DNA of 64,000 bases from Mycteria americana (GCF_035582795.1 NC_134366.1:36357926-36421925); one strand, 5' to 3'; counted from the first letter of the stretch, positions 11,165 to 23,107 are shown. A program made the numbers and translations. The notes: a model not told the origin generated them from the letters alone.

Positions 11165-11577
11165 ACGGGTCGTGTCTGCTCCTTTTGGGCTTCCAACAAA
11201 CCACCACAGCGGAGCGCTGGTTACCGGTGTCCAGGTCCCGTCCCTTCCCCCCGATCCCTGCCCTTTTACCGCCTCGTGGCTCAGACACCCCTCAGAACAC
11301 ACTGACGAGGAGCGCAACAGGGGGACGGGGAAAGCGAGGCCGAGCCACTGCCCGCCGCGACCTTCCTATCCACACACCCAAACCCCCACACACCGGGACT
11401 GGGTCACGCAGGGGCGGAACACGACGGCCCCAGCGCCCGCTCCTCGGAGAGCGCCCGCTCCCCGTGGGGCTCCCCGGGGCCGAGCACCCACCCGAGGCCC
11501 GGCCTCCCGCGCAAGCCCGCGGACAGCCCCGCAGCAGCGGCCGCCGACTCAGCCCTCCACCACCTCCGGACAGCCAC

Positions 11578-11589
11578 TGCGCACGCGCC
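11578..11589 (+). promoter_or_regulatory. NRF1-like binding site
   Basis: tgcgcacgcgcc matches the NRF1 consensus YGCGCAYGCGCR at 11 of 12 positions (only the last base differs). It lies 124 bp before the MALSU1 ATG. NRF1 is a known activator of nuclear genes for mitochondrial translation, which fits the target gene. Confidence 0.7.
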
Positions 11590-11654
11590 CAACGGCGCTG
11601 CCCGACCGACGGCAGGATGAGCCAGTAGGGTGAGAGGGGCGTCTCCGCCGATGG

Positions 11655-11659
11655 CCAAT
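11655..11659 (+). promoter_or_regulatory. CCAAT box
   Basis: The block ggccaatcgc is a good NF-Y-type CCAAT box 54 bp upstream of the MALSU1 ATG. With a usual spacing of 60-100 bp to the start site, transcription would begin very close to the ATG, giving a short 5'UTR. This is inference from spacing only. Confidence 0.45.
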
Positions 11660-11712
11660 CGCTGGGCGGCAGCCGCGGGGGCGGGCCGCGGTGTCGGAGC
11701 GCGGCGGCGGGC

Positions 11713-11902
11713 ATGTGGCGGGCGGTGTCGGCGGGGCGCTGGCTGCTGCGGCCTCTCCCCGCCGCGGCGGGGGGTGCCCTCCGGCCGCAGCCGCCCCCCC
11801 GGGTGGCCGGGGCTCCCCGCGGGAGCTGCGTGGTGGCGCGGGGCGCGGGAGGCGGCGGAGCCGGGGCGCTGGGGGCGGTGGCGGAGCGGCGCCAGGCGGC
11901 AG
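11713..11902 (+). CDS. MALSU1: MALSU1 exon 1 (mitochondrial presequence)
   Basis: Starts at ATG 11713 within the CpG island and ends at the donor g|gtaggg (11903). It encodes 63 codons plus one base. The product begins [15 protein letters not shown] and stays Arg/Ala/Gly/Pro-rich, an amphipathic, positively charged leader. This part shows no family conservation, which is normal for a cleaved presequence. Confidence 0.88.
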
Positions 11903-14900
11903 GTAGGGCCCAGCGAAGGGCGGCCTAGCCGGGAGGGCCGAGCTACCGGGGTAAACTAGCGGGTCTTCTCCGTGCGCGACATCGGTCGTGGTCGTTCTGA
12001 CTTCCCGCTTGGTACTTCGTTCTGGTTCTTCCATGATTGTTCAGCTTAATCGTTCTCGAGGTGTTCTCGGAGGGCTCCCGCGGCCTCACAGCGGGTGAGG
12101 GAGCGTGTGCGTCGAGCAGGCCCTCCCCTGCTAGTAAGGCAGTGCTCAAGCGCCCTCAGAGTTGGTAACTGCGCGGGCGTGAAGCGCCGGCTAATGCGGC
12201 ATTGCGGCCTCCGCGCGGGGTAAGGCGCTGGCCTGGCAGGCCCAAGCGTGGTCGTGAGGCGGCACGTCAAGGAGGCCCCTGACCCGAAGGCCCTGGGCTC
12301 TGCCCAGCGCTCTCCAGCTCTGTGAAATAGTGCCCTAAGCGAAATGTAACGCCGCGGGAAGAGAGTAACCGCTTCGAACGCATGGGATCTCATTCTGCAG
12401 CTGCTGGAGGATCCTGGGGGTGCCTAATGCGATGGAATCGCCCTTACCTTGGCCGAGACCGCAGGCCTCAGGGTCATGGCGTTTGCGCTGAACCATCATC
12501 GCCTCCGAAGACCTGCTGTGAAGTGAGGAGTTGGTGGCTAGCGCAGACCAAGCCTGTGTGTAGACACATACAGGAACTTTTGTGAGAATAGTGGTGCCGA
12601 GTTGGAGGTGTGTTTCTCTGATGTACGCTCGCAAATAAATTTCCCTGTATAGATAACAGTTTTAGCAGCGCGATGGCTGGTTACAGGTATAAGCTTTTTG
12701 TGTACAGAGCTGGTTTGTTGTTGTAGCTGTTCAGCAAATCTTCTCCAGCCTGGACCTGACCATGACGTTCAGTGTGGCAGAGTGTGCCTGGGTTTGTTTA
12801 GACCATTCGTTCTCTAAGTAGGCACTAGAGACTTCACATGTGGCTACCAGGCAAATATTTAACTGTTGTAACTGCTGCGTCTGGAGGAACTGTGGCCACT
12901 GCTAATTTTCTGCATGTGTGACCATAGCAAAAGTTGAAAGAGTGCATGAGTCCCTAAGCTCAAAGGCTTTCATTTACAGAGATCTGATCCAATTTCATAT
13001 CCCCATTCATGCATATAATTATATGTAGTTATTGTTCTTTTGTTTGGCTTTTTCTTTATATTGGTAAATATAAAGCTTGGCTTTATGCTGATGCTCGGTC
13101 TGCACTAACGTTCACTTTATAGTGGCAGGCATGCATTGCTGACAGATTCAAATTATGCCTTAAGTATGCACACAAGTTGCATCTACCATCTAATTAGGGC
13201 AAATTAGAAAGAAACTGATTTCGTGGTGTGAACAGAAAGTAGTTGCACTAATGTACTAGTTTCTAAGCTGGCTTGCTTAACCTGTTGAAGGACTAAAGCT
13301 TTGTCTATAATATCATAATCCTCCATGGCAGAACAGGCTAGGGAAAAAGAAAAAGGAATGGTTTTACGCAGCGTGAAGATAAAAAGTACCTTCAGACTGC
13401 ATCACATCAGCTCCATTTTCAGTATATTGATTTCATCTACTTAAGATTTTAGAGTAATTTCATCACCATTTATTATCACAGGCCTGTTGGAAAGCATTGT
13501 TCTGAAATATTTTTAATTTTGTCTTCTGTTTTAATGATGTCTATTGAAGTACTCAGGTTTCACTCATCTTAATTGACAAATATCCAATGATAGCATTGAC
13601 TCTTAAATAGTAACAACAAGAAATAAGTAAGTTACCTAAAAGAAACTTTGATGTTTGCTAACTGCTATATGTAATGATAGCGTGTTATTTACAAGAAGAG
13701 TGCTTAGTCTCAACTTTGATGGTTTTAAAGGTGATTTTTAAAAATCTGCAGTTCGTGTTGCATTGTCAGTATCAAACCAGACTCCACAGTGAGTGGCTAG
13801 CTTAGGCTATAATTCAGTTCATTGCCATTTTATGTCTTCTTAAGTGGTTGATTTTTGCAATTAAAAAGATAAATTGCCACTGTGTTATTTTTTCTGCCTG
13901 TTCCAGGTACTGGTCTTCAGAAGTTCAACATTGACTTCGTTGTAGCTCTGCTGAGGCAAGAAAATGCTAAAGACATCTGTGTCATCCAGCTACCTCCAGA
14001 AATAAAATACTGTAATTATTTTATAATTGTGAGCGGATCTTCAACACGACATCTCCATGCAATGGCACATTACATGCTGAAAATGGTAAGAGAGTTACCG
14101 CTGCACTCTCTGGGTTTTGGGGAATGGTTTTAAATGTTGTGAAAGGAATTTCCCCAGGATTGCATGTATAAGGGTGTACCAGGCAAGATGAAACTAATTA
14201 TCCTTATGTCGTTTAGTCCTGAATCTAGTAACTAACTGTACTTTTTTCCTTTAGCAATACTACTCAAAATTGAGAGAATACATTTTAAAAACAGACCTCT
14301 CTGTATTTAGCACAGTGATGACATTAGCACAGTTTGGTGGCTTGAGCAAGAGTGATGTGAAATGGTGATAACGACCTGTGTCCACTTTTGTCTTCCGTCC
14401 AGCAAGCTTCATAGCTATTCCCACTCGTTCAAAATAGCTTAATCTGGCTGTTCTCAAACCCTAATCCCTAATATTTCCAAGTTCTCAGGTATATTGTAAG
14501 GCTGGAAAAAAGACAGGATGTTATGAGGCACAGGATCCGCTTGTGGGCTTACTAAAGCAAACTGTTAGTTAATAGTCACCATCCTGTGCATGTACAGGAG
14601 GAAAGGAGAAGCAGCAGCAGCCATCCTTGCAGAGAAATCTTGCACTGTTTGGCTTTGGTGGAGCGTGAGCTTTTCAGTACAAAAATAGAGGTCAGAATAA
14701 AAATACAGGTAGAGCTTAGAAATAAGGACCAGACTCAGGGAGGGAGAAACTTTATGGCCAGAAAAGAGCCAGCTGACTGTTACAGAGCACAGTGTGAGAA
14801 ATATGACTAGCCCCCACCTTGATCAGCTGTCTACTCTTAACCTGTAGCTTGCCTTCTCTTCATGCACTTTCTTTCCCTTCCTGACCCCATTTTTGCTTTG

Positions 14901-17900
14901 GCTCTTGGTCCCATTGGTTTCAGCTGTGAGACTTGAGGGGGGGAAGGAGAGAGGGGGACATGGTATTGCTTTTCAGTGCCTTTCTGAGCAGGTGAGGGGA
15001 GTTTCTTTTGCTCTCTGCAGGAACTGATGTATCTTTGCAAACTAAAATTTTGCCTCAAGTTAGAAGTTGTATTAGTGTGATTTGAATATACTCAATTTAA
15101 GTGCTTAATATGTACTCTGTTACTTGTATAACTTGCTGGTCTTAAATCGACAGCTGTCCATCTCCCCCAGATCAGGAGAGATCAGTGAATACCACCCACC
15201 CTGCAAAACATGCCTGTGCTACAACTGGCTGCTCCCTCTGGTGGCTGTAAGAGCAGCTCCTTTGCAAGGGCAGAGCCTCTGGGGAGATGTGGCGTCCTCC
15301 TGGGCATCCTGAGAAACCGGGAAGCCTGGCCAAGTACTCGGGAGTGGCTGAGCTTGCCTGGCATTGAAAGTTTTCTAGGCAAAAAGTAAGCTGAAGCTTA
15401 AGATGTAAAGCAGAGCAGGTGCTCAGGAGTGCTGCTAGGCAGCTGGCTAGCTTTACCACTACAGTATCTAAAATGTTATGGTAATGCATGATGTACACTA
15501 AAATGCAGAGAAGCTCGTGTGTAGCATGAGGTCTTCCTGCTTTTCTTCCAGTAGTTTGTAGTGGGCAGTCTCAGCTACTGCTTACCCCTTCCTGTCTGGT
15601 TTCATGTTAGAGGAAGAAACTAACACTTGGCTTTATTATAATCTGTTCACTATTACACAGCATTTAAAGACAAGGCTGAAGGAAACTTGTAGTGGAGATC
15701 AGCCTTTCCAACCTCTGTTACATAGCTGATGGCAGTGTGTGCTGGGCTCTTTAGTATTTTAAGCAGACTTTCAGAGAGTCTTTGACAATTACCTGCTTTT
15801 GAGGCTATCTATCTCACAAGCTATCTTAATGAAAGGAAGGTAGAACTAGTTCTGAATTACATTTTGAAAATTCTCCATTCTGGTCTGCAAGCTGGGGCCA
15901 TTGGCCAGCAACTAGCATTGTGTGGGAAAGACCAGGAACAGTTGCATTTTGTGATAATTGCTTTCCCACTGAAGTAGGACTCGTTTGCTAGCCAGCCATG
16001 CTGTTACAACCTGTTATTTTGTATTTTGTCTTTCATGGCAGAAATGACTGTTAGAGCCATGCAGTTTCACTCTCTGTTTCCTTGGGGCCTTGTGCTGAAA
16101 TAAATAATGTTTGGGTTTTTTTGTTTTTTAATTTCAGACTGAAAAAGGTTTCCACTTTTTTTGATTGGCTGCTTCAACTAGGAATAAGGTAGAAATTTGA
16201 ATAAAGGAGCTCTGTGAAGACGCAGTTAACTTCATCCCATTTTTTTTCTATTGATGCTTTTTGTAAAGAAATGAGTAGGTTATGGTCAGATCCAAAAGAG
16301 GCAGTACTTAAGCCTCTAGTTATCAAATTTCTTCAGCTCTGGTGGCTGCTTAGGTGCTTTATGTATCAGGTGGGGAGAGCTGGGCCTCTCAAGCTAGCAT
16401 CTACAAAAGCTACCGTGTTACATAGGGAACCAACTACCCTGCCCTAGCTGAGCTTTTGCAGTCCAGCTTCGAGCTACCCTCTCCCCTCTCTCAGTGCTTT
16501 GCAGCTTGGAAACCTGTGTGCCAGCTGTGTTTTCCCCTATCTTGCAACGAGTGTTGAGAGCGTGCTCTCAAGAGGCAGGAGGCTTGTTTAAATGCCTTCC
16601 TCGTGGCATGGGTTGAAACCTGTTTTCTCCCCACCCCCCTGTCTGAGAAGAGGATAAGCTTGGCATCTCCATTTCTGTGTCCTTAACTAGCCAATGTAAA
16701 ACAACAATGAAAGGTTTCTGAAAGGAAATAAAACTTAGTGGTAATGGCAGTTACAGGGAACCTATAACTGAAAGACTAATGCTAAACAACTGATTCAGTA
16801 TTCATCTTGAGAAAAAATGGACACCTATAAAATTCATGGATAAGTGTATGGGAATTCTGAGCATTAGAATTCCAGATTTGATGCTAAATCCCCTTGAGAA
16901 ATCTGTACTTATTTTCTGCTGCTGCAAGTGTATATTATTCTTTTTTGTGCAGACCCCAGAACCAACACTGAGTAATCTAACCCATTTCAGATTTAAAATT
17001 ACTCTAGACAACTCAGCAAAGTCCAGCTTATCTGCTAGGTTTGAGTGCTTTTAAATAAATGCAAAGTATTTCATTTTCTGCCATTGCTTCTCTCTCAGTA
17101 CAAGCATCACAAAGAAGAAAGTGATCCTCATACTCGAATTGAAGGGAAAGAGACAGATGACTGGCTGTGCATTGATTTTGGTAAATATTTGTGAATCTGA
17201 CAAATATGAAGTTCTGCATGAGCTCTTTGTGGAAGGAAGCATCTCACAGTGAATGCTGGTTGCTGTGGAGAGTTCACAATACTCTGCTGTTTTGGAATTC
17301 CAGTTGTTGTTACTTGAACTCATTGGGATACTAAAGAAATTTTCACTAAAGATCTTTGGCACTGAGAAGAAAGCAGTAGCTACTCTTCAGTGGCTAAAAC
17401 AGGTCTTAATAAATTGAAGATAACAGTAGTGGAAAGTGAAAAGCTACTTCAGTCAATTTTCTTAGGTTTTTATAACCCCTGTCTAGGCGAGTGGGGGCTC
17501 TTTGTATGCTGCCTTAGTAGTGAACTTTTGAACAGACTTTGTCACTGTCCGGATTATACCATGACACAGGGTAAAACCTCAGTCCTAAGAAATTGAGTTT
17601 AATTCTTTATTCTACAAGTGTGAAACTCTCTACACAAACGTAAAAGACTTTGCATTCAGAAAGCATTCCTCCTTCACTGCTAGGTCTAGAATCTCACCCT
17701 CTAACTTTGTGTTTTGGCTTAAAAGAGAGCATGGGTAGGTGAGGAGCACTGCAGCCAGTGATGTTAAGCCTTGGTTACTTAACTGTCCAAATCATTGACT
17801 GTAATAACTGAAAACTGATTGAAATTTCAGGCCATAACTAGAAAAAAGTACATTAGAAGTACCCTGGAATTAATGTTCTCTACTATTGTTTGCACAGAAT

Positions 17901-18588
17901 TAATGAAAACCTGTAAGAAAAACCTTATTATGTAAAAGTTTGGACCTGTTTCATTAGAAAAAAAACCACTGAGAAATATGAGCAACACACCTAAGGAAAA
18001 TTACTTGTCTATAGCTGGATGTTGTTGGTAATATAGGAAAGCTGAAAGTCCAGCTGTAACGTTAGGGAGGGGACTCTTGCAAGTAAAATTTCCTTCTGCT
18101 TACTTCCTTGTGTCCCCTAGAAGTCACAACTTCTTTGGTCTGGAGTCTTGCAATAGTGTTTTAATTTAAACCAGAGTATTGTCTTTCTCATTCTCCTGGC
18201 TGTAGTCTTGGAGTCTTTTGAAGGACTGACCAATTCCTAACTCTGTTCAAGAACTGGAATCAGCAACTTAAGAAGAGACCTCCATCAGCTGACCAGTTAT
18301 ATCTAGCCAGAGTAGGGGGGTGGAAGACTTGAATTCTTTTTGTGCAGTTGGAATTGTAGTAGTGCTTTACAGTTCATGTTAATTTATTGTGAATTTCTCT
18401 TCTGTGCAGGTAGCATAGTGATGCATTTCATGCTGCCAGAGACACGAGAGGCTTATGAATTGGAGAAGCTATGGACTCTCGGTTCCTATGATGACCAGTT
18501 AGCACAGATGACTCCACAGTCACTGCCAGAAGACTTTATAATTGGACTGACTTCTAACAGCAGTGATCATCTCGAGACAAGAACTTAA
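11713..18588 (+). CDS. MALSU1: MALSU1, mitochondrial assembly of ribosomal large subunit 1
   Basis: MALSU1 is the mitochondrial RsfS/iojap homologue. It binds uL14m on the mitochondrial large ribosomal subunit with partners and prevents premature joining of the small subunit during assembly. Four coding exons (11713-11902, 13907-14085, 17099-17180, 18410-18588), all with GT-AG borders and compatible phases, give a 209-residue protein; human MALSU1 is 234. Residues 1-60 are rich in Arg, Ala and Gly with almost no acidic residues, as expected for a mitochondrial presequence. Residues from about 70 to 195 are the iojap domain, with [49 protein letters not shown] and YELEKLW. The position between GPNMB and IGF2BP3 agrees with human synteny. 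The ATG at 11713 has G at -3 and directly precedes the presequence. Confidence 0.95.
11903..13906 (+). other. MALSU1: MALSU1 intron 1
   Basis: About 2.0 kb between the donor gtaggg and the acceptor ttccag. The first 430 bp still belong to the CpG island. The rest is AT-rich with no recognisable repeat or RNA gene. Confidence 0.8.
13907..14085 (+). CDS. MALSU1: MALSU1 exon 2 (iojap domain, first half)
   Basis: Acceptor ttctgcctgttccag ends at 13906; donor gtaaga starts at 14086. It encodes residues 64-123, with the iojap-family strand-helix core: [20 protein letters not shown], then a PPE turn, [20 protein letters not shown]. The SGSS-RHLHAMA block is the most conserved signature of RsfS/iojap proteins. 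Confidence 0.93.
14086..17098 (+). other. MALSU1: MALSU1 intron 2
   Basis: About 3.0 kb with no recognisable exon or transposable element. Open frames at 14586-14810, 15124-15498 and 16214-16447 have no domain signature and are regarded as chance. Confidence 0.75.
17099..17180 (+). CDS. MALSU1: MALSU1 exon 3
   Basis: Acceptor ttctctctcag ends at 17098; donor gtaaat starts at 17181. The 82-nt exon encodes residues 124-150 plus one base: a variable lysine/histidine segment, then [14 protein letters not shown], close to the human IEGKDTDDWLCVDF. Confidence 0.93.
17181..18409 (+). other. MALSU1: MALSU1 intron 3
   Basis: About 1.2 kb bounded by gtaaat and gtgcag. I see nothing else in it. Confidence 0.8.
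18410..18588 (+). CDS. MALSU1: MALSU1 exon 4 (C-terminus)
   Basis: Acceptor ttctgtgcag ends at 18409. The exon reads [40 protein letters not shown] and EDFIIGL to taa at 18586-18588. It matches the human iojap C-terminal half closely. The final 15 or so residues diverge and are shorter than in human. Confidence 0.93.
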
Positions 18589-18747
18589 TGCAGCTGTGGG
18601 GTGGAAAAAGAAACAAGTGTATCTTCACAAATCTGGGAGACATGCAGTCTTGATTACTGACTTAATAGTCATTACAGTTGATCAGTACAAAACAGGGTAT
18701 TTATTTGATGTGCCTAGGTAAAGTTCTGAACAGGCTACAAAAATGAT

Positions 18748-18808
18748 CAGAATCATTAGAATCATTTAGGTTGGAAAAGACCCCTAAGATCGAGTCCAAC
18801 CATAACAT
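18748..18808 (-). mobile_element. CR1 LINE 3'-end fragment in the MALSU1 3'UTR
   Basis: cagaatcattagaatcattt is followed by aggttggaaaagacccctaagatcgagtcc, the diagnostic 3' end of CR1, with CR1 sense on the - strand. It begins about 160 bp after the MALSU1 stop and before its candidate poly(A) signals, so the mature mRNA would carry it in antisense. Confidence 0.85.
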
Positions 18809-19078
18809 GTCAAAGAAGGAATCCTATCGTAAGGGAGCTTCCTGGGGGAGTCACTGTCTCAATGGAGTTTGCAGTGAGAAGAGTGAGGCGAAGACAGCTG
18901 CTTAAACTACTTCCCTAAAACTCATGCTCAGCCTCTACAATAATTGTTTTTCTAGTATCTTTGAAAGACCTGCCTGTAGTGGCACTGCAAAAAAGACTTA
19001 AGTGCTGCAAGGAGAAACTATGTAACATAGTACAGTTTAGATGAGGCTTCTTGTGTTAAGCCATTTGCTTCTAGTCAC

Positions 19079-19171
19079 AATAAAGCAAGTCATGCTCCGA
19101 GTTGAGGGAGAAGAGGAAACAGACTGGTGTTACTGACCACATAAGAGCCAAGAGCAGCAGTGACAAATAAA
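19079..19171 (+). terminator. Candidate poly(A) signals of MALSU1
   Basis: AATAAA occurs at 19079-19084 and 19166-19171, 490 and 580 nt after the stop codon. A third A-rich candidate lies near 19228. Confidence 0.5.
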
Positions 19172-19190
19172 TGTGTCTTGAGTTAACAGA

Positions 19191-22100
19191 ACAGTAAGTC
19201 AGTTTTTCAGCCAAGGCCAATCTGTGTTTAATAAAAAAAAAAAATCAACAACCTGAAGAGCTTCAATTCCTTGTCTTCATGTTGAAACATTCAGCTTATT
19301 CTAAGTTTGTATTTGGCCCCTCTCCTGGTTTTCCTTGCACCTGGTTTCTGGAAAAGGACACTGAGGCAGCATGCTGTGGCAGTGTAAACCTTCAGCTCCT
19401 TTGAAGTGGGGGAAAGTAGTTCTAAAGGAAACCCTTAGTCACTGAGCATTACTTGCTGCTAATGGACTTTCAGAAGGCATTGTGTAGTGTGTTCTTAGTC
19501 TGCCTGCTGCATGGTCTAATAACCAGTTAGAAGAGCTTCAAGATGGTAACAAAACTTGGCCATGTAAAACAAGATGCTTTTCTCCACTACAGGACAGGGC
19601 TTTCATCATTAGATTAGGATCTCTTCCTTCTGGAGAAGCATGCTCTGCCATGCATGAGAAGCAGGAACCCTGAGGGCAATCACCTTTTTCACCCAAACTA
19701 CTTGAAGTTCTGTCTGCACCTCTTCCCTGCACAGCAGCTGCTGTTTGTCATGCTCAAAGAACATGACCTTGGTTTTTGCTTATGTGGTTGTGGTGTTTAG
19801 GGGGAAGGAGGTGTGTGTGTTTGGTTGGGTTTTTTTGTCTTTCAAAACCAAAAAACCTTCTCCCTCATTTCAGCCTGTGTTTTCTTGCTGTGTCTAGCCT
19901 CCGTTCTTTCAGGAATAACTGCCCCTAAGTTCACCTGCTCTTTGATACAAGGCAGCAGATAGTTCTGCAAATTAAGCAAGGAACATTTATTAAATGTAGT
20001 TGAACTACGCAGATAAACATCTTTGCCCACAAAATAAAAAGTATTGGTGGTAAAGCTGACTGCAAAGAAAGATATTCAAAATGCTTCATGATACTTGGCA
20101 ATAAGTAATCCACATGGGGGAAAGATAACCTTGGCTGTCTTACAGAGTGATGGGTTCTAAATCAGGCACTTCCTCCTAGGAGGGATATGTAGGAGTAACA
20201 TTGGATCATTCCCTGAAACCATTTGCCTTTTACTGCTGCTGCTGAAGATAAGTAATACTAGATGAAGAGAGGCAGATTCAGCAAACATTACGCCATTATA
20301 TGAACCCACATTTAGTAACCAGAACCGCATACAGTATCCTGTCTTGAAAAGCACAGTAACAAAAGAAGTGCCCAGAAAAGAACAGCAAGAGATAGGGAAC
20401 AGCTTCTGTGTGAACAGACTAGGACACTTACAGCTGGAAAGGGGTAATAGTCTGTAAGACAAGACAAAAAAAAAAAATCAAATTAACTGAGGAGACAAAA
20501 CCCAGTAAAATAAATGAAAAAGTATGACTGAATTTACTGCAAAAGCACATTGTGAAAAGGAGTTATCCACTGATTGCTATTAAATAATCGAACTGCCAGC
20601 TCAGGAAAAGAACTTTTTCATCCCCCCATTTAACAGAAGCAGTCATGATCTAGGTCAAGCTACTGTGATGCCCTAGCCAGGTGACCTGGCTGACTTGGTG
20701 AACCTTTGGCCTGACCCTCTTAAAAGCTGGGATCTAGGAATTAACAAAGACAGTCTGGAAGATCAGTACTATGCAACATTAAACCCCTTTTGGAAGGAAA
20801 ACATTTGGGAATGGTTTCATTTCTACTGATCAGGTGATTTCTGTGTAAAATAAAAATACTGAGCAGCTTGTCCAATGAGTCTGTAGATTCATCCTGTACA
20901 GAGGCGCATGCAGGTTTGGCTCTGTGCAGGGTCCCTTGATGATGGGGTGAACAGGAGAAACAATTACCAAGGTGAAACTTTTGTCATCATTTCACCAATT
21001 TCCTGCACTGCATTTGAGTAACTTTGTTATCAGGCAGCATTTGCCTTCACCAGTTGAGCTAACATCTCTGTTACAGCCCAGCTTGAGTGCTTACTCCAGA
21101 ATTTTTCACGTTCATTTAAAAATCCTATGCCCTAGTACCATGTCGAGACCATGCTGTCCAGCACAGCATACATGCATTATTTAATGGAAACTAATACAAA
21201 GAGCACATGCCTTTGAAATTGCAGCTTAGGAATAAAAGCTTTGGAAGGTTAGAAGCAAATAAAAGCATCATGATTAAGCAAATGCTTAAAACAGTCAGGG
21301 GTTTAGCTGTCACAAATGCACCAGCGATACAGAGGAAGGCTTAACTTCTTATGTTGCTCAAATGGCAGGGATGCCAGTTCTGAGAAGATAGCTCAATATT
21401 GGCATGAAAAATGAGCTTAGAGTTCCCTTGTGAAATGCAATACCCTATGTAGTGTTTTCTACAGACATAATTTCTTCAATTCCTTCTTTCTGCTGGTTGG
21501 TCCCAGTAAATGAGCTGTGAAGACAAGTGGGAGGGTCCAAGAGTTTGGAAAACAAGTTTGGTTTTCCACTCCTCTTTAAAAGCTCCGGAATTATATTATT
21601 CATGATGCTCCTTCATTCCCCAACCCCTCCCTCTTACTCTAAAGCATTCAGTTAAACAATTAGTCTCATTTCTATTCCAAATAATGTTAACAAGTATCTA
21701 AATGGAGAGGCGATACCACCTCCCTGGCAATTGGTGTGGGTTTGGGTGGTGGTTGTAGGAGCAAGATACAGGTTGCCATCGCATTTGCTTGCTAGCGTGA
21801 CTGGTTCTGCCTATCCAAGCTTCTAGGGCCGCGTTCATTACACAGCTTCATCACACTGACAGCACCAAAGTAAAGACTAGGTAAAAAGCAGCCAAAAAAA
21901 AAAAAGTTTAACTACAATTCAGATCTTGCTTCAAGCCTGTTAAAGATTCCTTCATGTTTGCCCTGGGTCAGGACTGTTCAATATACATCCCTTCCACAGA
22001 AAACTGGCCTAAATGATCTGCATGAGACTGAAACCATGAGCTATAGGTTGTACTACAGACTGTATAGCACTGTTATATGAGAGGGAGAATTGTAAGCCAC

Positions 22101-22305
22101 AGAAGTCACTGCTTGTAGCGCAAACATTGTAACCTGGCTGCTGGATGGCCTAGCAGCTATGGAGTACCTGCGGGTGACTGTTCATCCTTATCCAGTTATT
22201 ATTATGGACAGAAAACCAACTTGATCAAAGCACCACAAATACTTAGAACAGTCTGTCCCTATGCCTCATTAGTTTAAAAAAACACCACACAACTTTATCT
22301 GATGA
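19191..22305. other. Intergenic DNA between convergent MALSU1 and IGF2BP3
   Basis: About 3.1 kb separates the presumed 3' ends of the two convergent genes. No coding exon, RNA gene or CR1 copy is recognisable. Open frames at 19538-20462 on the - strand lack family motifs. Confidence 0.55.
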
Positions 22306-22319
22306 TAGGAGTTAAACTC

Positions 22320-22325
22320 TTTATT
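22320..22325 (-). terminator. Candidate distal poly(A) signal of IGF2BP3
   Basis: tttatt on the + strand is AATAAA on the - strand, about 2.5 kb after the stop codon. A proximal copy lies at 23174-23179. Confidence 0.45.
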
Positions 22326-22933
22326 CCATTCAGAGGCATCTGGCAAGTGGAGCTGCATTGGGGGGCACATTACAGATGAAAAATGATCCATACTTTGTGG
22401 ATATTGAAATCATTTACAGTATTTACTTTCTAGCTATTCCCAAATACTCCAAATTACCAAGTCTCAATTGAAAAGAAAAACATGATTTACCATACTAAGT
22501 CTAGAAATTTAAGAGAGATGACAGTATTTAAATCAGCAGATGTAAATGCAGCGCCTATTTGTAAAGTAATTTTTATGGAAAATAATGAAGTCAAATCCTT
22601 CTCAAATGTTAAGAAAGGAACATCAGACTGACTTAAGCCTCAACAAAAATTAAAAATGCTATGACTTTTCATACTTCAGTAATTTTAAATTCATTGTAAG
22701 AAAAAAAATTATCCTAAAGGCTAGATGAAGGTCACTGTCAAAAAAGGAAAAGAAACTCATTTTTCTTTGCTAAAACTACAACATAAGTTTGTGGTTTTTA
22801 AACCAATTAGTAAAGAAGAGATGCAGGAAAAACACTTCAGACCATTTTCAAAATTATCTAATCTGTACAACAATGATCTTTGGGAAAATTATCTAGTCTA
22901 TGTAGTAATGCCTCTATTTCAACATGAACCTAA

Positions 22934-22940
22934 GAGGTAG
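22934..22940 (-). promoter_or_regulatory. let-7 7-mer seed match in the IGF2BP3 3'UTR
   Basis: gaggtag on the + strand gives CTACCTC on the transcript, a 7-mer match. It is transcribed only if the distal poly(A) signal near 22320 is used. Confidence 0.45.
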
Positions 22941-23091
22941 ATAACAAAATGATGAAACAAATGTTTTTGCTCGTTGTGCCCCTCAAATCAGTGCAGCATG
23001 GTGATTCTGATCATCTCATGCACAAAAAACATCACAAAAAAAGGTTCAGAGGTAATAGCATGGCTCTGTCGACCACACACATACAGGCGCG

Positions 23092-23107
23092 CACACACAC
23101 ACACACA
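23092..23107. repeat. (CA)8 microsatellite in the IGF2BP3 3'UTR
   Basis: Eight CA units on the + strand (GT on the transcript strand), between the stop codon and the distal poly(A) signal. Confidence 0.85.

Larger units (their letters stand above)
11165..12330 (+). promoter_or_regulatory. CpG-island promoter of MALSU1
   Basis: Composition changes sharply from AT-rich to very GC-rich with many CpG dinucleotides, most densely at 11400-11950, and falls back after about 12330. The island covers the first coding exon. It contains an NRF1-like palindrome at 11578-11589 and a CCAAT box at 11655-11659 but no TATA box near the start codon. This is the usual layout of a housekeeping nuclear gene for a mitochondrial protein. 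The long open frames in all six frames here (for example 11172-11633 and 11549-12034) result from GC richness. Confidence 0.8.
18589..19190 (+). other. MALSU1: MALSU1 3'UTR (approximate)
   Basis: Sequence after the MALSU1 stop. AATAAA hexamers lie at 19079-19084 and 19166-19171, so a 3'UTR of about 500-600 nt is likely. A CR1 3' tail is embedded at about 18748-18808. Confidence 0.55.

Noticed and set aside
11172-12034. Several overlapping frames of 70-161 codons on both strands
   Set aside because: They arise from the stop-poor GC-rich CpG island. Only the 11713 frame joins through a good donor to a conserved exon.
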